A stretch of 64,000 nucleotides of DNA from positions 1,984,001-2,048,000 of the forward strand of contig JAWNGF010000004.1 in assembly GCA_037039685.1 (NCBI GenBank), written 5' to 3'. Shown here one piece after another: positions 22,587 to 33,606 of the stretch. Made by a program: the position numbers and the translations under genes. The notes under the pieces are model-generated. The model saw only the letters and a list, made by a program, of their open reading frames with translations. It searched no databases and was not told the origin of the DNA. Every line of letters starts with the position of its first letter. Position 1 is the first letter of the stretch. The stretch comes from Ceratobasidium sp. AG-K (lineage: Eukaryota; Basidiomycota; Agaricomycetes; Cantharellales; Ceratobasidiaceae).

Positions 22587-24757
22587 CTAGTTTTCCAACT
22601 CAGAATCAGTGGATCTGTTCTCATTCACTTTCTCAACTTTGAGTTCAGCGGCCTTTCCTTTCACAGGCTTCTTTCCCTTGTCCTTGTAGGTCCACTCCTT
22701 CGTGCAATCAGCAAGATTGTGACCTGCTTCCCCACACTTGATGCAGAGGTTGTTTTCCCTTTGGCATTTCTTTTCTTCCTTTGGGACTAGGTCCCCTTTG
22801 ATCTTCTGGGTGCCGGAACCTGTCGCTTGAGTTGGTTGTTCATTCTTCTTCCTTGTCTAACTGGATTGGTCAGTTTGTTGATTTCCTCCACTTGCAGGGC
22901 AATATTGATCCATCCTTCAAGATCTCGCTGTTCTGCTCCCACTCTGTCCCTGAGTTCTTCATGAACAAGCTCTGCTTTGATGAAGCGGTTCAGTCCTTGT
23001 CTGAATGGTGCTGCTAGTGCTGCGTCATTCCAGTCAAGTTCTTGGGAAAGAAGTTGGAAGTCAGAGACATATTTGGATACGCTTTTGTTTTGGTGAAGTC
23101 GTTGGATCCCTTGTTTGGCTTGAACCTTCTTGCTGGGGTCGCTCCATTGTCTGTTGTAAGCTTCTTGGAAAGCATCCCATGAATCTAGCCATGGATGGTC
23201 TAGATTGTCGTTGTATCTGTTCAGAACTGGCTGTGCCCAATTTCCAGCAGGTCCTTTGGCCATGTTCATCAATACTGCAATAATACGCCGTTCATCCGTG
23301 TCGTATTGAGTAGGGTTCAGACGAAAGTAGGCCTTCATTCTTGCAAGGAAGGTTTTGGCTGCTGTTCCCCTTGTTCCTTTGAAGGCTTTTGGCATTTTGA
23401 TGCGTGGTCCTGAGTTTCCTCCATTGCCTCCTTGATTTGTTTGGATGATAAAGGTTCTTCCTTCATCCCTGATTTGATATCCGGATTGTCCTTGTATCTC
23501 AAATGAGGGTGATTGTCATCCCTGTGGTGGAAGATGAGGGGGTGGTTCTCTTTGTTGTGGGGCCTTGATGGAGGTTCGTCGTGATTCTTCCCTTCGGTGT
23601 TCGGATTCTGCTTGGGCATCGGCACCAATTTGTTCGAGAAGGTCAAACGTTTCCCTGGTTTGTAAGCGGACTTCTTGCATCCTAGTGGTTTGATCCTGGA
23701 ATCCGTTGGTGACTTCCTCATCGATCCTTCCAAGGGTGATGGTCATGTTCCTCATTCCTTCCGCCATTCTTCCTAGGGTTTCTTCAATGCATGTGATATG
23801 CTGGGTTTGTCCTTGCAAGGTCTGGTTCATCAGGATATCAAAGTTGTTCAACCTGTTGTTGATTTGTTCGGAATTTTCAACCGATCGTTTGAAGACATTG
23901 AGGATTCGCTGTTGAACGCGATTGACGTTCCTCAGCCTTTCATAGAAAGTATTGACTCCATCTTCCGTTCTAGAGGTGATGCGCTCAATTTGCTGCATCA
24001 TATTTGTCATATCTTGGGTTTGTAGATCCCATCGTCGTTCCAATCCTTCAATTCTAAGGGCTTGGACTGCGTTCTCTTGTTGATATTGGATCTGGAGGGT
24101 GTTGAAGATCCTTCCCAGGGTTTGGATTGGATTTCCCTCCATGTTTTCCATCAGTTGTTCTTGTCTCAGTCCTTCATCTTGTGAAATTGACTCAACGCTT
24201 CCTTGTGATTGGAAGGTTGATGGCACACTCAGGGCACTGTGAGTCCTAGGGACTTCTACTAGTGGTGGCATGGATGCAGGGGTAGCTATTGGTGGTGGAA
24301 ATTGCATTCCAAAGTCAGGAAATGCTAAAGGTCGTCTAGTCCCTGTTGTTCCGGTGTTCAATGGTCCTGGGGTTGCATTTCTAAGTGGTCCTGGTATCCT
24401 AATCATGCGCACAGCCCTAGGGCTAATCACACTTTCCCCATGGAAAGTGACAACTGGAGCTGCTGGTGGCGGTGTGTTGATTGGATTTTCAACTACTTGA
24501 ATTGTTGGTGAGATGGACCCTTGCTTGTTTGAAATCCTGGTTTCTTCTTGAGTTCCTGATGTTTCGATAATGTTGCCAACTCCTCCTGGGACGCTGGTAA
24601 AAGGGGGTCTTGACGTGCAGCTGCCACTTCTAAGTGGTGCCGTCCAATCACCTGCCCGTTCCCTTGCTCCTCTTGAGGGGTTCGATCGGATTTCAACTAT
24701 TGTCGCTGTTGGAGCCTCGCTCCTTCAAGATGCTGTACTTGAGGATCAATTGTCCAT
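22587..24757 (-). pseudogene. gag: Element B gag, degraded
   Basis: The start aligns with K's ATG context. The fourth codon is TGA where CGA would fit. Open pieces in several frames follow: 24696-24493, 24430-23516 (coiled-coil-like, Gln-rich), and 23395-22787 with capsid motifs such as RRIIAVLMNMAKGPAGNWAQ. The CCHC knuckle CIKCGEAGHNLADC is in a shifted frame near 22730-22690, and gag ends with TAG at 22589-22587. At least three frame breaks make it non-functional. Confidence 0.75.
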
Positions 24758-24799
24758 GTTGTCATGTGACCTTGGTTTCTCGTGGCTCAGTGTACTAAG

Positions 24800-24811
24800 A
24801 GCTTGCTTCGC
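24800..24811 (-). promoter_or_regulatory. Element B self-priming PBS
   Basis: GCGAAGCAAGCT (minus strand) is the exact complement of AGCTTGCTTCGC at 25033-25022, near the predicted mRNA 5' end. It is 2 nt inside the LTR, as in element A. Confidence 0.72.
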
Positions 24812-24813
24812 AA

Positions 24814-25309
24814 TGTTGCAACCTGCTAATGCCTATGGTTGACGACTGCTAATGGCCTTTGAGATGTGGAACAATATGTGATAAGTCTTCTAAGACTCTA
24901 TCACTAAGGTGGACAAACACTAGTCTTGTCAGTACAAGTCACTAGCTCCTAAGTCCAAGTGGCTGCGCTGAAGGCTAAGTAGCCAAGTGCCTCTGATCAC
25001 ACTGCAGGGAAAGTTGACGAGGCGAAGCAAGCTGGGGATGACCATGCTTGCAAGCCAGTATATATACTCAGAGAACAAGTGAGTCATAGTATATACATGA
25101 GTCACAGGTCTGAGTCAGTGTCTGAGTCATAAGGGGGCTGCGCAGGCCAGCCAATAGAAAACAGCATGAGTCATATGACTCATGGTGACGCAACATCCAT
25201 ACACCTTACTAAACAAGGGAGAGGGCACAACAGAGAGAAAGGGCACTTAAGGTGCCGGTACAAGCCACAAGTCCGCAAACAGAGACAGAGGGAGGGACAG
25301 GTCACAACA
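24814..25309 (-). repeat. Element B 5' LTR
   Basis: 496 bp. Read on the minus strand it has TATATATA near 25066-25059 and the presumed transcript start AGCTTGCTTCGC at 25033-25022. It shows the same TGASTCA cluster as the 3' LTR. Confidence 0.92.
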
Positions 25310-25717
25310 GAACTGTAGACTGTGAATGGCACTAAGACCTGAGGATCCAAGGTAACCCTGAGGGAAACCCAGTGAAGAACTGTTTGTTGGGGAAATGACA
25401 AGGCAAAACAAGATGGGGATACCATGCTTGTTGTTGCCTCATTTTATATTCAGGAAAAGGCATGAGTCATACTCATGCCAAGAAACAAGTCATACAAACT
25501 ATCCAATCAGAAAGCTCTGTGAGTCATGTCCTATAAAGGGACATGACTTGCCGAGAAAGGAAGTCACAAGACAAAAGAGAAAAGAAGCAGCTTAAGGCTG
25601 TGCAAGCACAAAGGAAACAGACACAAAGGAAACATGCACATAGGAGGGTGGAACAAAGGAGACACAAGACAAGCAGCCAGAAGACAAAGTCCATAGGAGG
25701 GGCCTTGGGTCACAACA

Positions 25718-26107
25718 ATAGCATTCCGTGTTTGATCAACAAGTATATGTCTGTAATACACTTTTAGTGAGCATGGTGGTCATGGTGGCATGACAGCAAT
25801 TAGCTCAGTGACACTCACTATTTTATGCACTAGCATGTTTTGCATGTAGTGCCTTTCAGCGCCCAGGTCTTGTCTCTGAGGTTGGATGGCTTGCTTCAGC
25901 AAAACACCTGTTGGAGCATGCAACTGGCAGCTTGCATAGCTTTTGAGAAAAAGGTCCACACCTTTCTCCCTCTTTGTCTTGATGAGGAATAGGAGTGCGT
26001 TACTGGATAGGTGTAGTTAGCCATTTTCCCAGATGCTAGTTTTCCCAGACCTACCTCTGGGGGTATCACCATCTAGTTCACATAAAGAAGAGTAGTGTGA
26101 GGCGCAA
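25718..26107. repeat. Duplicated block, copy 2, middle part
   Basis: Aligns with 3170-3540 of copy 1 (for example ttttagtgagc, catggtggcatgac and cactcacta are shared). It is strongly CpG-depleted relative to copy 1. It ends at solo LTR M. Confidence 0.6.
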
Positions 26108-26573
26108 TGACATATTCTTCCTATATTTTCTACCTTTTTTCCAAGACAGTTTCCTTTTTTGGTATATCATATAGAATGTTCTAGTTTCAGTCATGTGATC
26201 AATTTGTCTTTGGATGTGATATTACATTTGATTACATATTTGATATTAGAACATTCCAGAATGTTGTTTGCATTTGTAAATAGCTGTGCATCTCCATGTA
26301 TATAAACTGAGGGGTCAAGTCTGGTAACAACCAAGACTTGACCTCCTGTCAATAGGACTCAAGCATTTACCATCACATCTAAGAGGGCTCTTTACCCCAC
26401 TCATACTTAAGACACTTAGGCCTTAGTCACCGTCCACCTCCTTTACATCCATTAAACCACCTTACCTCCTCTCTTTGGGTTTAGGGTTTACCCTTTACTC
26501 ATTGTATTTGCCACAGGACTTGGGCCCAGGTGTTACTATCTTTTCTTAGTTGCCAGCAAGCTTAGTTGTGACA
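26108..26573 (+). repeat. Solo LTR M, diverged A-like family
   Basis: Runs from TGACATATTC to GTGACA. Its order of motifs matches the element A LTR: ttccttttttggta, a gatcaatttgtctt stretch, ttccagaatg, TATATAAA near 26300, and CAAGACTTGACCT about 30 nt later. The first bases (TGACA) are degenerate. The 5-mer cgcaa precedes it and recurs at 26595-26599, but 21 bp past the apparent end, so a target duplication is uncertain. Confidence 0.65.
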
Positions 26574-26589
26574 GAAACTGAGGGCCAAA

Positions 26590-26800
26590 AAAAGCGCAAG
26601 ATGGGGTGTCCATGGACTGGATTGAGTCTTGAATTAATCACAAAATCCAAGCACACTTGAGTATGTACTAGAGGTAGATAGTACTTGATATGAGCTTGCA
26701 AGCATGAAACAAAGCAGGGGGGCTCATACTGGGTATATGGCCTTGATCAAATGCATGGGATTGGATTCAGTTAGCTATGAAGCCAGCATGATAAACAGTG
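26590..26800. repeat. Duplicated block, copy 2, right part
   Basis: Aligns with about 4120-4330 of copy 1 (shared tatggcctt, gaagccagcat). It stops abruptly in the pol of element I near 26800, without an LTR end. That junction is therefore a deletion or rearrangement, not an intact insertion boundary. Confidence 0.5.
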
Positions 26801-27435
26801 GCCTGATCTTTCCTGCGGAGAGTTCTTCATCAAGGTACTCTCTCATCGCGATGGATTCGGCAGGGGATAATGGTATTGGCCTTGCTGGCTTTGGGAGCTC
26901 AGTGCCTTCCTTGAAATTGATAGCACAATCATATGAGCAGTGGTCTGGAATGTGTTTGAACTTTTCTTTGCTAAAAACGTCTTCAAACTCCTTGAATTCT
27001 TCCAGGATGAGGTCTAAGGTTCCTTCTCTTCCGTGTATTTCCTCATCTCTCCAAGAGATGCTTTTTTGTTTCCAATTGATGTTAGGGTTTGCAGATTCTA
27101 GCCAGGTAAGTCCTAGGATGATGTTCATTTCACCAGTTGGCATGGCAAAGAATTCTTCTTTAAATGTTTTTCCTTCAACCGTGATTTCAATATGTGCTTT
27201 GAAGTGGATTGTGTGTGACAGCTCCTTCCCTTGTATTTCAATAACCTTTTGAGGGACGGGGAGATCACTCAGAGCAATGTTGTTCTTCCTGGCCCAAGTG
27301 ATATCAATGAAATTTTGAGAGGCTCCAGAGTTGATAAGAGTAATGACCAGGTCTGTGATTCTGGCAATGTAGCTGTAAACAATTGTGGATTCTTTGTTTG
27401 CTCTAAATTACATGGCCAGTTCTTTGGTCTCTCCA
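26800..27435 (-). pseudogene. pol: Element I pol fragment (protease to RT start)
   Basis: Begins in the -1 frame at the gag end, with VCGET as in E. It contains the aspartic protease region and the linker with DVFSKEKFKHIPDH and PLSPAESIA, then stops at 26800. A frame break lies near 27150. No RT catalytic core is present, so it is inert. Confidence 0.75.
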
Positions 27436-27442
27436 CACACAG

Positions 27443-29380
27443 TTAGTGGGAGGCCCCTTCTTTTCCCGATTCTTCTTTCATGGTTGTTGCTTCTCTTCCC
27501 TTTATGTTGGGTTCAGTTTTTATCCATTCCTTGGACGAGCATTTGAGTGAGTGGTGTCCTTCTTGACTGCACTTTAGACACCGGTTTGACACCATCCTTG
27601 CCTTGTACACCTGGTCTGGCAACTGTTTTGTAGATGTCTGGCTGGTAGTGGTCAATTGAGCTGCTTTCTTTCCGGTAGAGGACTTGATTTGTTGCAATTT
27701 TTGATCAATGGAAATTGCTAGGGTGATCCACTGATTTAGGTTTAGACACCTTTCAGTCTGATCCTCATTGATAAGGGAGAGTTCAAATTGTGCTAACTCT
27801 GTTTTGATTTCCAGCTTAAGTCCATCTTTGAATTGGTTGATGAGGGCTTCCTGCCCCCAATTCACATTGACCATATGAAAGCGGAATTTGGTTGCATAAT
27901 TGGCTGCTGAGTGGACCTGTTTGCATTTCCAAATATCGGCTTCTGCTTTAGCTTTCTTGTTAGGATTGCTGAATTGTTCCATGAAATGTGCTTTGAATGT
28001 TTCCCATGACATCAGGTTTTGGTCGGGGACTCCAGAGTTCATAGATTGGAGCAGTACTTGCGCTCAATGGGTGGTGGAGCGGTTATCCAATTTGAAATTT
28101 GCCAGGGCTTCCCTAATCCTTTCTTGGCCAGAACTATATTGGTCACCAAGCCGGACAAAGTAACTCTCCACCTGGGTGATGAACATTGCTGCTTCTTCTC
28201 CTTTCTTTCCATCGAAGGCTTCTGGTCTAGTGACCTTAGGTTGTCTTGGTGGGCTTTTGACTTGGGAATTGAGCAGGCACTGGAGTCTTAGCTCTAGATC
28301 ATTGATTCTCATAGATTTGGCTTCTGGTGCGGATCATTTGCTAGGTGCATGTAATGAGGCTTCATCAACTTCTTCCCTCAGGTTGGTGATGGATTGTTCC
28401 ATAGTTGCCACTTGTTTGTTTAACGTCGTGAATCCTTCTCTAACTTGCTCAATTCCTTGAGTCATTGCTTTGTTCCACTGAAGCTGTCCTTGGTGTGTAG
28501 TGTCGAGGTCTTGTTGAACATTTGTTACCAGTCCTTGGGTGTTTGTGACTTTGTTTCTGATGGTGTCTACTTCTCTTCCCATGAGGTAACTGTTATGTTT
28601 GGCATTCCAGGCAGAATTAAGAATAGCTGTAAGGGACTGTTGTATTCCCCTGATCATATTGTTGAAAATCTCTTGGTTGTTTGCTAGTACTCTTGCTTCT
28701 TGCTCTAGCCCAGTGATTCTTTGAGTAAGACCAACTCTTAGTCCTTCAATGACTCTTAGAGTTGCATTGTGATGTCTCATCAGGAGGTCATCTAGTTTGT
28801 CTAAACTTTGGATGGCAGTTCTTTGCATACTAGAAGAACTATTGCTAATAGGTTGTGGACCAGCAGCAGGTCCTGCTGCCGGGGTCATCAGTGGATGTGG
28901 TCTTTCTGGTAAAGACAAAGGAATAGGACCCATGTTGGTGATTGTTCCCGTGATGCATCGAACTTGTGGTGTGGGTGGAGGACGTATCAGAATTAGGGAG
29001 ACACCTCCGTGAGGCTTGGGCTGGGGGGAAAAATAGCTGAACCCAAATCCTTGACAAGGAGTTGTTCCATCAGCTGTGATGGTGATTACTTCTGGTTCCA
29101 GAACATAAGTTTCGTTGCTGGGTTCTTGATCTTCTCCCTGGGGATGTTCTTCAACTAATGATACTTCTGGTTGGAAAGTTCCTGGTACTGTACTTTGGCT
29201 AGGTATTCTTGGTGGGACTGGACCCCCTGCTTGTGCATGTGCGAGTGTGCTTTCGCTGAGTGATGCGGATGGTCTAGCTGCTCTACTAGGACCTCTTTGT
29301 GTACTTGCGGTGGACACGGGTCTTGAGACTGAGTCTTCCTGTAATCCCCATTCAACTGGTGTTGAAATGTTTGTGGACAT
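27443..29380 (-). pseudogene. gag: Element I gag, with in-frame stops
   Basis: ATG at 29380. The same frame order as E gag is interrupted by TGA at 28336-28334 (E has Arg, so CGA to TGA) and TGA near 28062 (E has Trp). Recognisable parts are a Pro/Ser/Thr-rich N-terminus, a coiled-coil-like middle, capsid (VTRPEAFDGKKGEEAAMFI) and the CCHC knuckle CLKCSQEGHHSLKC near 27580. The junction with pol keeps the slippery heptamer GGGAAAA. Confidence 0.8.
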
Positions 29381-29401
29381 GGTGTGAAGCTTGTTTTGTA
29401 A

Positions 29402-29854
29402 TGTCGCAAGCTTCTTCTTGGTAGCTAATGAGCTGGGAAGCGAGCGAGGGTGAATGGCACTAAGACCTAAGTTGCCTCTTGAACCGCAACACACTTAAGT
29501 GTCTGTAGGCTCCTTGAGGATAGGGGTGGTTCAAAGGGTCACTCAGAGGTATGGATGACAAGACAAAACAAGCTGGGGTAACCAGGCTTGTTGGTCTTCT
29601 ATATATATTCAGAAAGTGGCCAAGTCATACAAGGCGCAGCCACACAAGTCAAGCATACAAGCCAACCAGGAGTGTCCAAGTGAGTCATGCTGTGTGGGCA
29701 GTCATGACTCATACAAAGCACAGCCGTGTTACACAATGTAACAGAACAACCACAAGATTGTGGCAACACGGCACAGGAAAAGACAAACAAAACACAAACA
29801 GAACAACAAACAAGAGAGCAAGAGGGTGGGATGCAAGACAAGTCTAATGGAGTG
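29402..29854 (-). repeat. Element I 5' LTR (missing its last bases)
   Basis: Starts tgtcgcaagc, like E's LTR. The PBS acaaaacaagct (minus) lies just inside, at about 29388-29399. The LTR breaks at ...ctaatggagtg, where E continues agctagctcacgaca. Two TGASTCA motifs are present. Confidence 0.8.
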
Positions 29855-31657
29855 TGTATTGTGATATGCACAGTGCTGAGCTGGAAATCAATGTAACTCA
29901 GCTTGTGCTACTTGAGAGTAGAGAACTGTGCATGTATATACCTGGAAATTGATGTAACTACAGGTAATATAAGCAAAAGAATATAAAAGATAAAATCTAG
30001 ACTATACCTCAGCTCATGCTACTTGAGAGTAGAGAACTGAGGATAAAATTTCCCTGAAGCGCAAGTCCATGTGGAACACTATCATGTGATACGCATATAT
30101 ACACATATAAGACTGAATATTCAACACACCCACTCAGGATTATGAGGAAAATGAAAGAATTAAGAATTAAGACATTCCCATCCCAGTAACAAAACCGGGG
30201 AATTTGATGTGTCCAAGTGGCTTGGTAAGCACATCAGCAACTTGTTGGTCAGTTGGAATGAACTGCAGATCAAGTTTGTGGAGAGCAACCATCTCATGAA
30301 TAAAATGGTGTTTGACTTGAATATGCTTTGTGTTTTGATGATTGACGGGGTTCTTGGCTAATGCAATACTCGATTGATTATTGGTAATTAGCGTAGTCGG
30401 ACAATCGGCAGCTACTCCGAGTTTGGCAAGGAATTGGCATAGCCAGATGAGTTCTCGTGCTGCGCTTGCAGCAGCGACATATTTGGCTTTGGTGCTGGAT
30501 AGCAAAATGGTTGGCTGTTTTCAAGATGACCATGCAACAACCCCTCCAGCCATTATGAAAGCCCACCCAGTAGTCAATCAGCTCGTATTAGGATCGCCAG
30601 CATAGTCCGCATCGACGTACCCAATGAGTTTGAGCGGTTTGGATCGATCAAAAACAATTCCGAGCTTTTGCATGCCTTGAAGATACCTGAGAACCCACTT
30701 TATCGCCAGCCAATGCTCGTCTCCCGGGTTTGCTGCATGTTGTGCAAGCAATCCTGTTGCGAAAGCGATGTCGGGATGAGTGGATATCATTGCATACATG
30801 AGCGATCCGACAGCTTGTTGATAAAGAGTTTGATCTATGGTGGGGGACATGAGTTTAGGCAGGTTTGGAGACTCGGCCATGGGCGTTTCGCATGATTTTG
30901 ACTCGGACATACTGAACTGAGTGATAATGTTGTGAATGAATCGCTTTTGGCATATTTTCAGTCTGCCAGCCGCGCAATTGCGCTCGATTTTGACCCCAAC
31001 AAACATCCGTGCCTCGCCTAGATCAACAATGTCTAACAATTTGCGCATTTTCAACTTGATACCCTCCAGAGAGGATAGAGGTTTACTGGCTAGAAGCATG
31101 TCGTCGATGTGAGCCAAAATTATCGCCAAGTTATCACCATCATGGAGTATGAATACAGCATGATCGCTATTGGTCCTGGTAAAGCCGAGTGCTTCAAGAA
31201 CCTCTTTGTGTCGCAGATAGAACGCTCGAGCAGCTTGTTTCAGCCCGTACAGTGCCTTGACGAGTTGCCAGACATAATCGCCTTCAACAAAACCCTCTGG
31301 CTGTTCCATATAGAGTTCTTCTTCAATAACACCATGGAGAAATGCCGTTTTGATGTCCATTTGGAGCAACTCAAGGTCTTTGCTTGCGACAATGCTAAAA
31401 AGCACCTTATATGCATTCGCAGCAGCAACGGGCGACGAGATTTTGACGTAATCAATGCCTGGGGTTTGGAGGAATCCCTTTGCAACGAGTCTTGCCTTGT
31501 ACTTGACAATTTCGCCATCGACATTGCGTTTGTATGCAAATATCCAGCAACATTTGATGACTCGCTTGTGTGTAGGTCGCTTGGCCGGCTTCCAAACTTT
31601 GTGCTTGGTGATCAACTTGATCTCTTCAGTCATTGCCTCGAGCCAAAGGTTGGCATC
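29855..31657 (-). mobile_element. Ty1/copia element, 3' half
   Basis: The LTR at 29855-30126 (about 272 bp, TGTATTGTGA...ATTCAACA) is followed inward by a purine tract read on the minus strand as CTGAGTGGGTG, then the RNase H and RT part of pol. The upstream half is missing because an A-family LTR starts at 31658. The LTR holds internal repeats: gctacttgagagtagagaactg occurs near 29907 and again near 30019. Confidence 0.85.
30167..31657 (-). pseudogene. pol: Copia pol fragment: reverse transcriptase and RNase H
   Basis: Copia order is clear. RT has KARLVAKGFLQTPGIDY, QMDIKTAFLHG, LYGLKQAARAFY and the AHIDDMLLAS active-site region. The connection domain has YVDADYAGD, and RNase H has TKAKYVAA, LITNNQSSIALAKNP and HIQVKHHFI. 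In-frame TGA codons occur at 30580-30578 and 30523-30521, both where CGA (Arg) would fit. The upstream gag, protease and integrase are absent. Confidence 0.85.
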
Positions 31658-31746
31658 TGTCATGAGCTGACTGAGCTCAGACATTTTATTCCGATTTTAT
31701 ATTCTTTTTTCCGAACACTTTCCTTTTTTGGTACAAATGTCCTTTG
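31658..31746 (+). repeat. A-family LTR stub L
   Basis: Starts TGTCATGAGC and matches the first ~88 bp of the element A LTR with few changes, then breaks where LTR J begins at 31747. Its left junction lies inside copia RT. The remainder was not found in the window. Confidence 0.8.
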
Positions 31747-32665
31747 TGTCGCGAGCCAGCTCCCTCCATTGGACTTGCCTGTTGTCTTGCCTGCCTGTAC
31801 CTTGCCTTGTGTTGTGTTTCCGTTTCCGTTTACTGCGTTGCCACCTTCTTGTGGTTATTCTGTTACATTGTGTAACGCGGCTGTGCTTTGTACGAGTCAT
31901 GCCTGTTCATACAGCATGACTCACATGGACACTCCTGACTGGCTATTGTGTGTGACTCGTGTGGCTGCGCCTTGTATGACTCAGCCACTTTGTGAATATA
32001 TATAGAGGACCAACAAGCCTGGTAACCCCAGCTTGTTTTGTCTCGTCAAAACATCCCCTTTGAGTGACACTTTGAACCACCCCTACCCTCAAGAGCCTAC
32101 AGACACTTAAGTGTGTTGCAGTTCAAGAGGTCACTTAGGTCTTAGTGCCGTCCACTCTCCGTCGCGGCTTGTCTCATAGCCACCAAGAAGAAGCTTACAA
32201 CATTACAAAACAAGCTCAACAATCATGTCCATACAGGAGGACGTGGGGTCACGCCTCGCAACACCACTATCAACAAGGAGAGGACCAAGTAGGGCTTCAA
32301 GACTTACAAGTTCCCTCAACAAGCAGGATATTGCACAAGCACGGGCCGGAGGACCAGCAAGATCACGCCCACAAAGCCAAGCCTCTATGCCTGGAACATT
32401 CAATGCTGAGAATGTTTCAGTTGTACAGGAAGAACCTACTGTTGTTACTAGGGAACCAGGAGATATCACCGACGACCCCACACTGGTCACAATTTGGATC
32501 CCTGTCTCAAACACAACCCCAGGCCCATCACACCCACTATGGCCTATGGGACCCAGAAGACAGTTTTTTTCCCCTCAACCTGAAGCTCACGGGGGCGTAT
32601 CCCTTGTTCCTATCAGACCCCCTCCCACGCCACACATTGCCCATGCGCCTCAAGTACCACAGATT
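31747..32665 (+). mobile_element. Element J: 5' LTR and gag start, E-family
   Basis: LTR 31747-32202 (456 bp, TGTCGCGAGC...TTACAACA). It has TATATATA near 31997, AGCTTGTTTTGT at 32030-32041 and its complement ACAAAACAAGCT at 32205-32216, 2 nt inside. TGACTCA occurs at 31917 and 31977. Gag starts at ATG 32225 and is cut at 32665 by LTR K. Confidence 0.85.
32225..32665 (+). pseudogene. gag: Element J gag N-terminus
   Basis: About 147 codons closely matching the start of E gag (MSIQEDVGSR; RRGPSRAS; PQPEAHGGVSLVPIRPPPTP). It is a Pro/Ser/Thr-rich disordered region. Truncated by the insertion of K, so the capsid and knuckle are missing. Confidence 0.75.
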
Positions 32666-33606
32666 TGTCATGACCTGTCCTGCCCTCTGTTCTCCTTCTG
32701 CGGACTCGTGGCTTGTATTGGCACCTTATGCGCCTCTTCTGTATAGATGTGCCCTCTCCCTCGTTTAGTGAGGTGTATGGATGATGTGTCACCATGAGTC
32801 ATATGACTCATGCTGTTTTCTATTGGCTGGCCTGCGCAGCCCCCTTTATGACTTGGACTTTGACTCAGACAAGTGACTCATGTATGTACTATGACTCACT
32901 TGTTTTCTGGGTATATATATACTGGCTTGCAAGCATGGTCATCCCCAGCTTGCTTCGCCTCGTCAACTCTCCCTGCAGTGTGTGATCAGAGGCACTTGGC
33001 TACTTAGCCACTTCAGCAGCCACTTGGGATTTGGAGCTAGGACTTCTACTTAGAAGCTAGCAATTTCCCTTAGCAATTTAGTCTACTTAGACTTATCGCT
33101 TACAGTCAACAAGGCGATTAGCAGTCGTCAACTCTACTACTTAGCAGGTTGCGACATTGCAAAGCAAGCTCTTTCTCCGCTGAGCCACGAGAAAACAAGG
33201 TCACGTGACTTCACAACAATGAACTCAAGACCCTCAAGCACAGCATCAAACAGGCAGGCTACTGAGCCCGCGCCACGAATAGTCAAATTACAATCAAACC
33301 CTTCAAGAGGAGCAAGGGATCGAGCTGGAGATTGGACGGCCCCGCTTAGAAGCAATAGCCGGGTATCCAGACCCCCATCTACTAGCGTCCCTGGGGGAAT
33401 TGGGAATATTATTGAAACTTCGGGAACCCAAGGAGAAACATTTATCTCAAACAAACAAGGATCCACTTCCCCAACTATCTGAATAGTTGAACAAGCGATC
33501 AATACTCCTCCCCCACCAGGTCCACAAATTAGTCAAAGGGACATAGTCAGCCCTAGAGCACAACGTATTATTAGAATACCAGCACCACTCAGGAACGCTA
33601 CCCCAG
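32666..33606 (+). mobile_element. Element K: 5' LTR and gag start, B-family
   Basis: LTR 32666-33157 (492 bp, TGTCATGACC...GCGACA), similar to the reverse complement of the B LTR. TGASTCA sites lie at 32795, 32804, 32861, 32874 and 32892, upstream of TATATATA near 32914. The PBS gcaaagcaagct (33160-33171) matches the complement of agcttgcttcgc at 11 of 12 bases, the change being CpG to CpA. Gag ATG at 33219. Cut by D at 33607. Confidence 0.85.
33219..33606 (+). pseudogene. gag: Element K gag N-terminus
   Basis: Starts MNSRPSSTASNRQ and runs 87 codons to a TGA near 33481. Similarity to the degraded B gag start is visible in the DNA (same spacing after the PBS, gagccacgagaaa shared). After that stop, in-frame-like coding similarity to B continues to the D insertion. 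Confidence 0.65.

Larger units (their letters stand above)
10382..25309 (-). mobile_element. Element B: Ty3/gypsy chromovirus, split by element A
   Basis: A minus-strand LTR retrotransposon with 496-bp LTRs at 10382-10877 (3' LTR) and 24814-25309 (5' LTR). It is flanked by the perfect target duplication gaact (10377-10381 and 25310-25314). Internal order from its 5' end is self-priming site, gag (broken), pol (one in-frame TGA) and ORF3. Element A (11704-18656) interrupts ORF3. Without A the element is about 8 kb. The LTRs differ at only a few positions, so it is fairly young. Gag and pol damage suggests this copy is not autonomous now. Confidence 0.9.
10288..25717 (-). repeat. Solo LTR H, split by element B
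   Basis: The LTR pieces are 10288-10381 and 25315-25717. They start TGTTGCAACC and end TCACAACA, about 497 bp when rejoined. The flanks carry the perfect 5-bp target duplication atagc (10283-10287 and 25718-25722). The termini resemble those of element B, so it is a related older family. No internal sequence remains, as expected for LTR-LTR recombination. B inserted in it later, duplicating gaact. Confidence 0.85.
26800..29854 (-). mobile_element. Element I: truncated E-family gypsy element
   Basis: The 5' half of a minus-strand element: 5' LTR 29402-29854, gag, and the first part of pol, cut after the GKIRP motif near 26800. The LTR lacks its last ~15 bp because a copia LTR starts at 29855. 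Protein similarity to E is high throughout gag and the start of pol. Confidence 0.85.

Noticed and set aside
26108..26599. Target duplication cgcaa around solo LTR M
   Set aside because: The right copy is 21 bp beyond the natural LTR end, so it may be chance.
31109..32005. Plus-strand ORF of 298 codons
   Set aside because: It is antisense to copia RT and then crosses two LTRs. There are no motifs.
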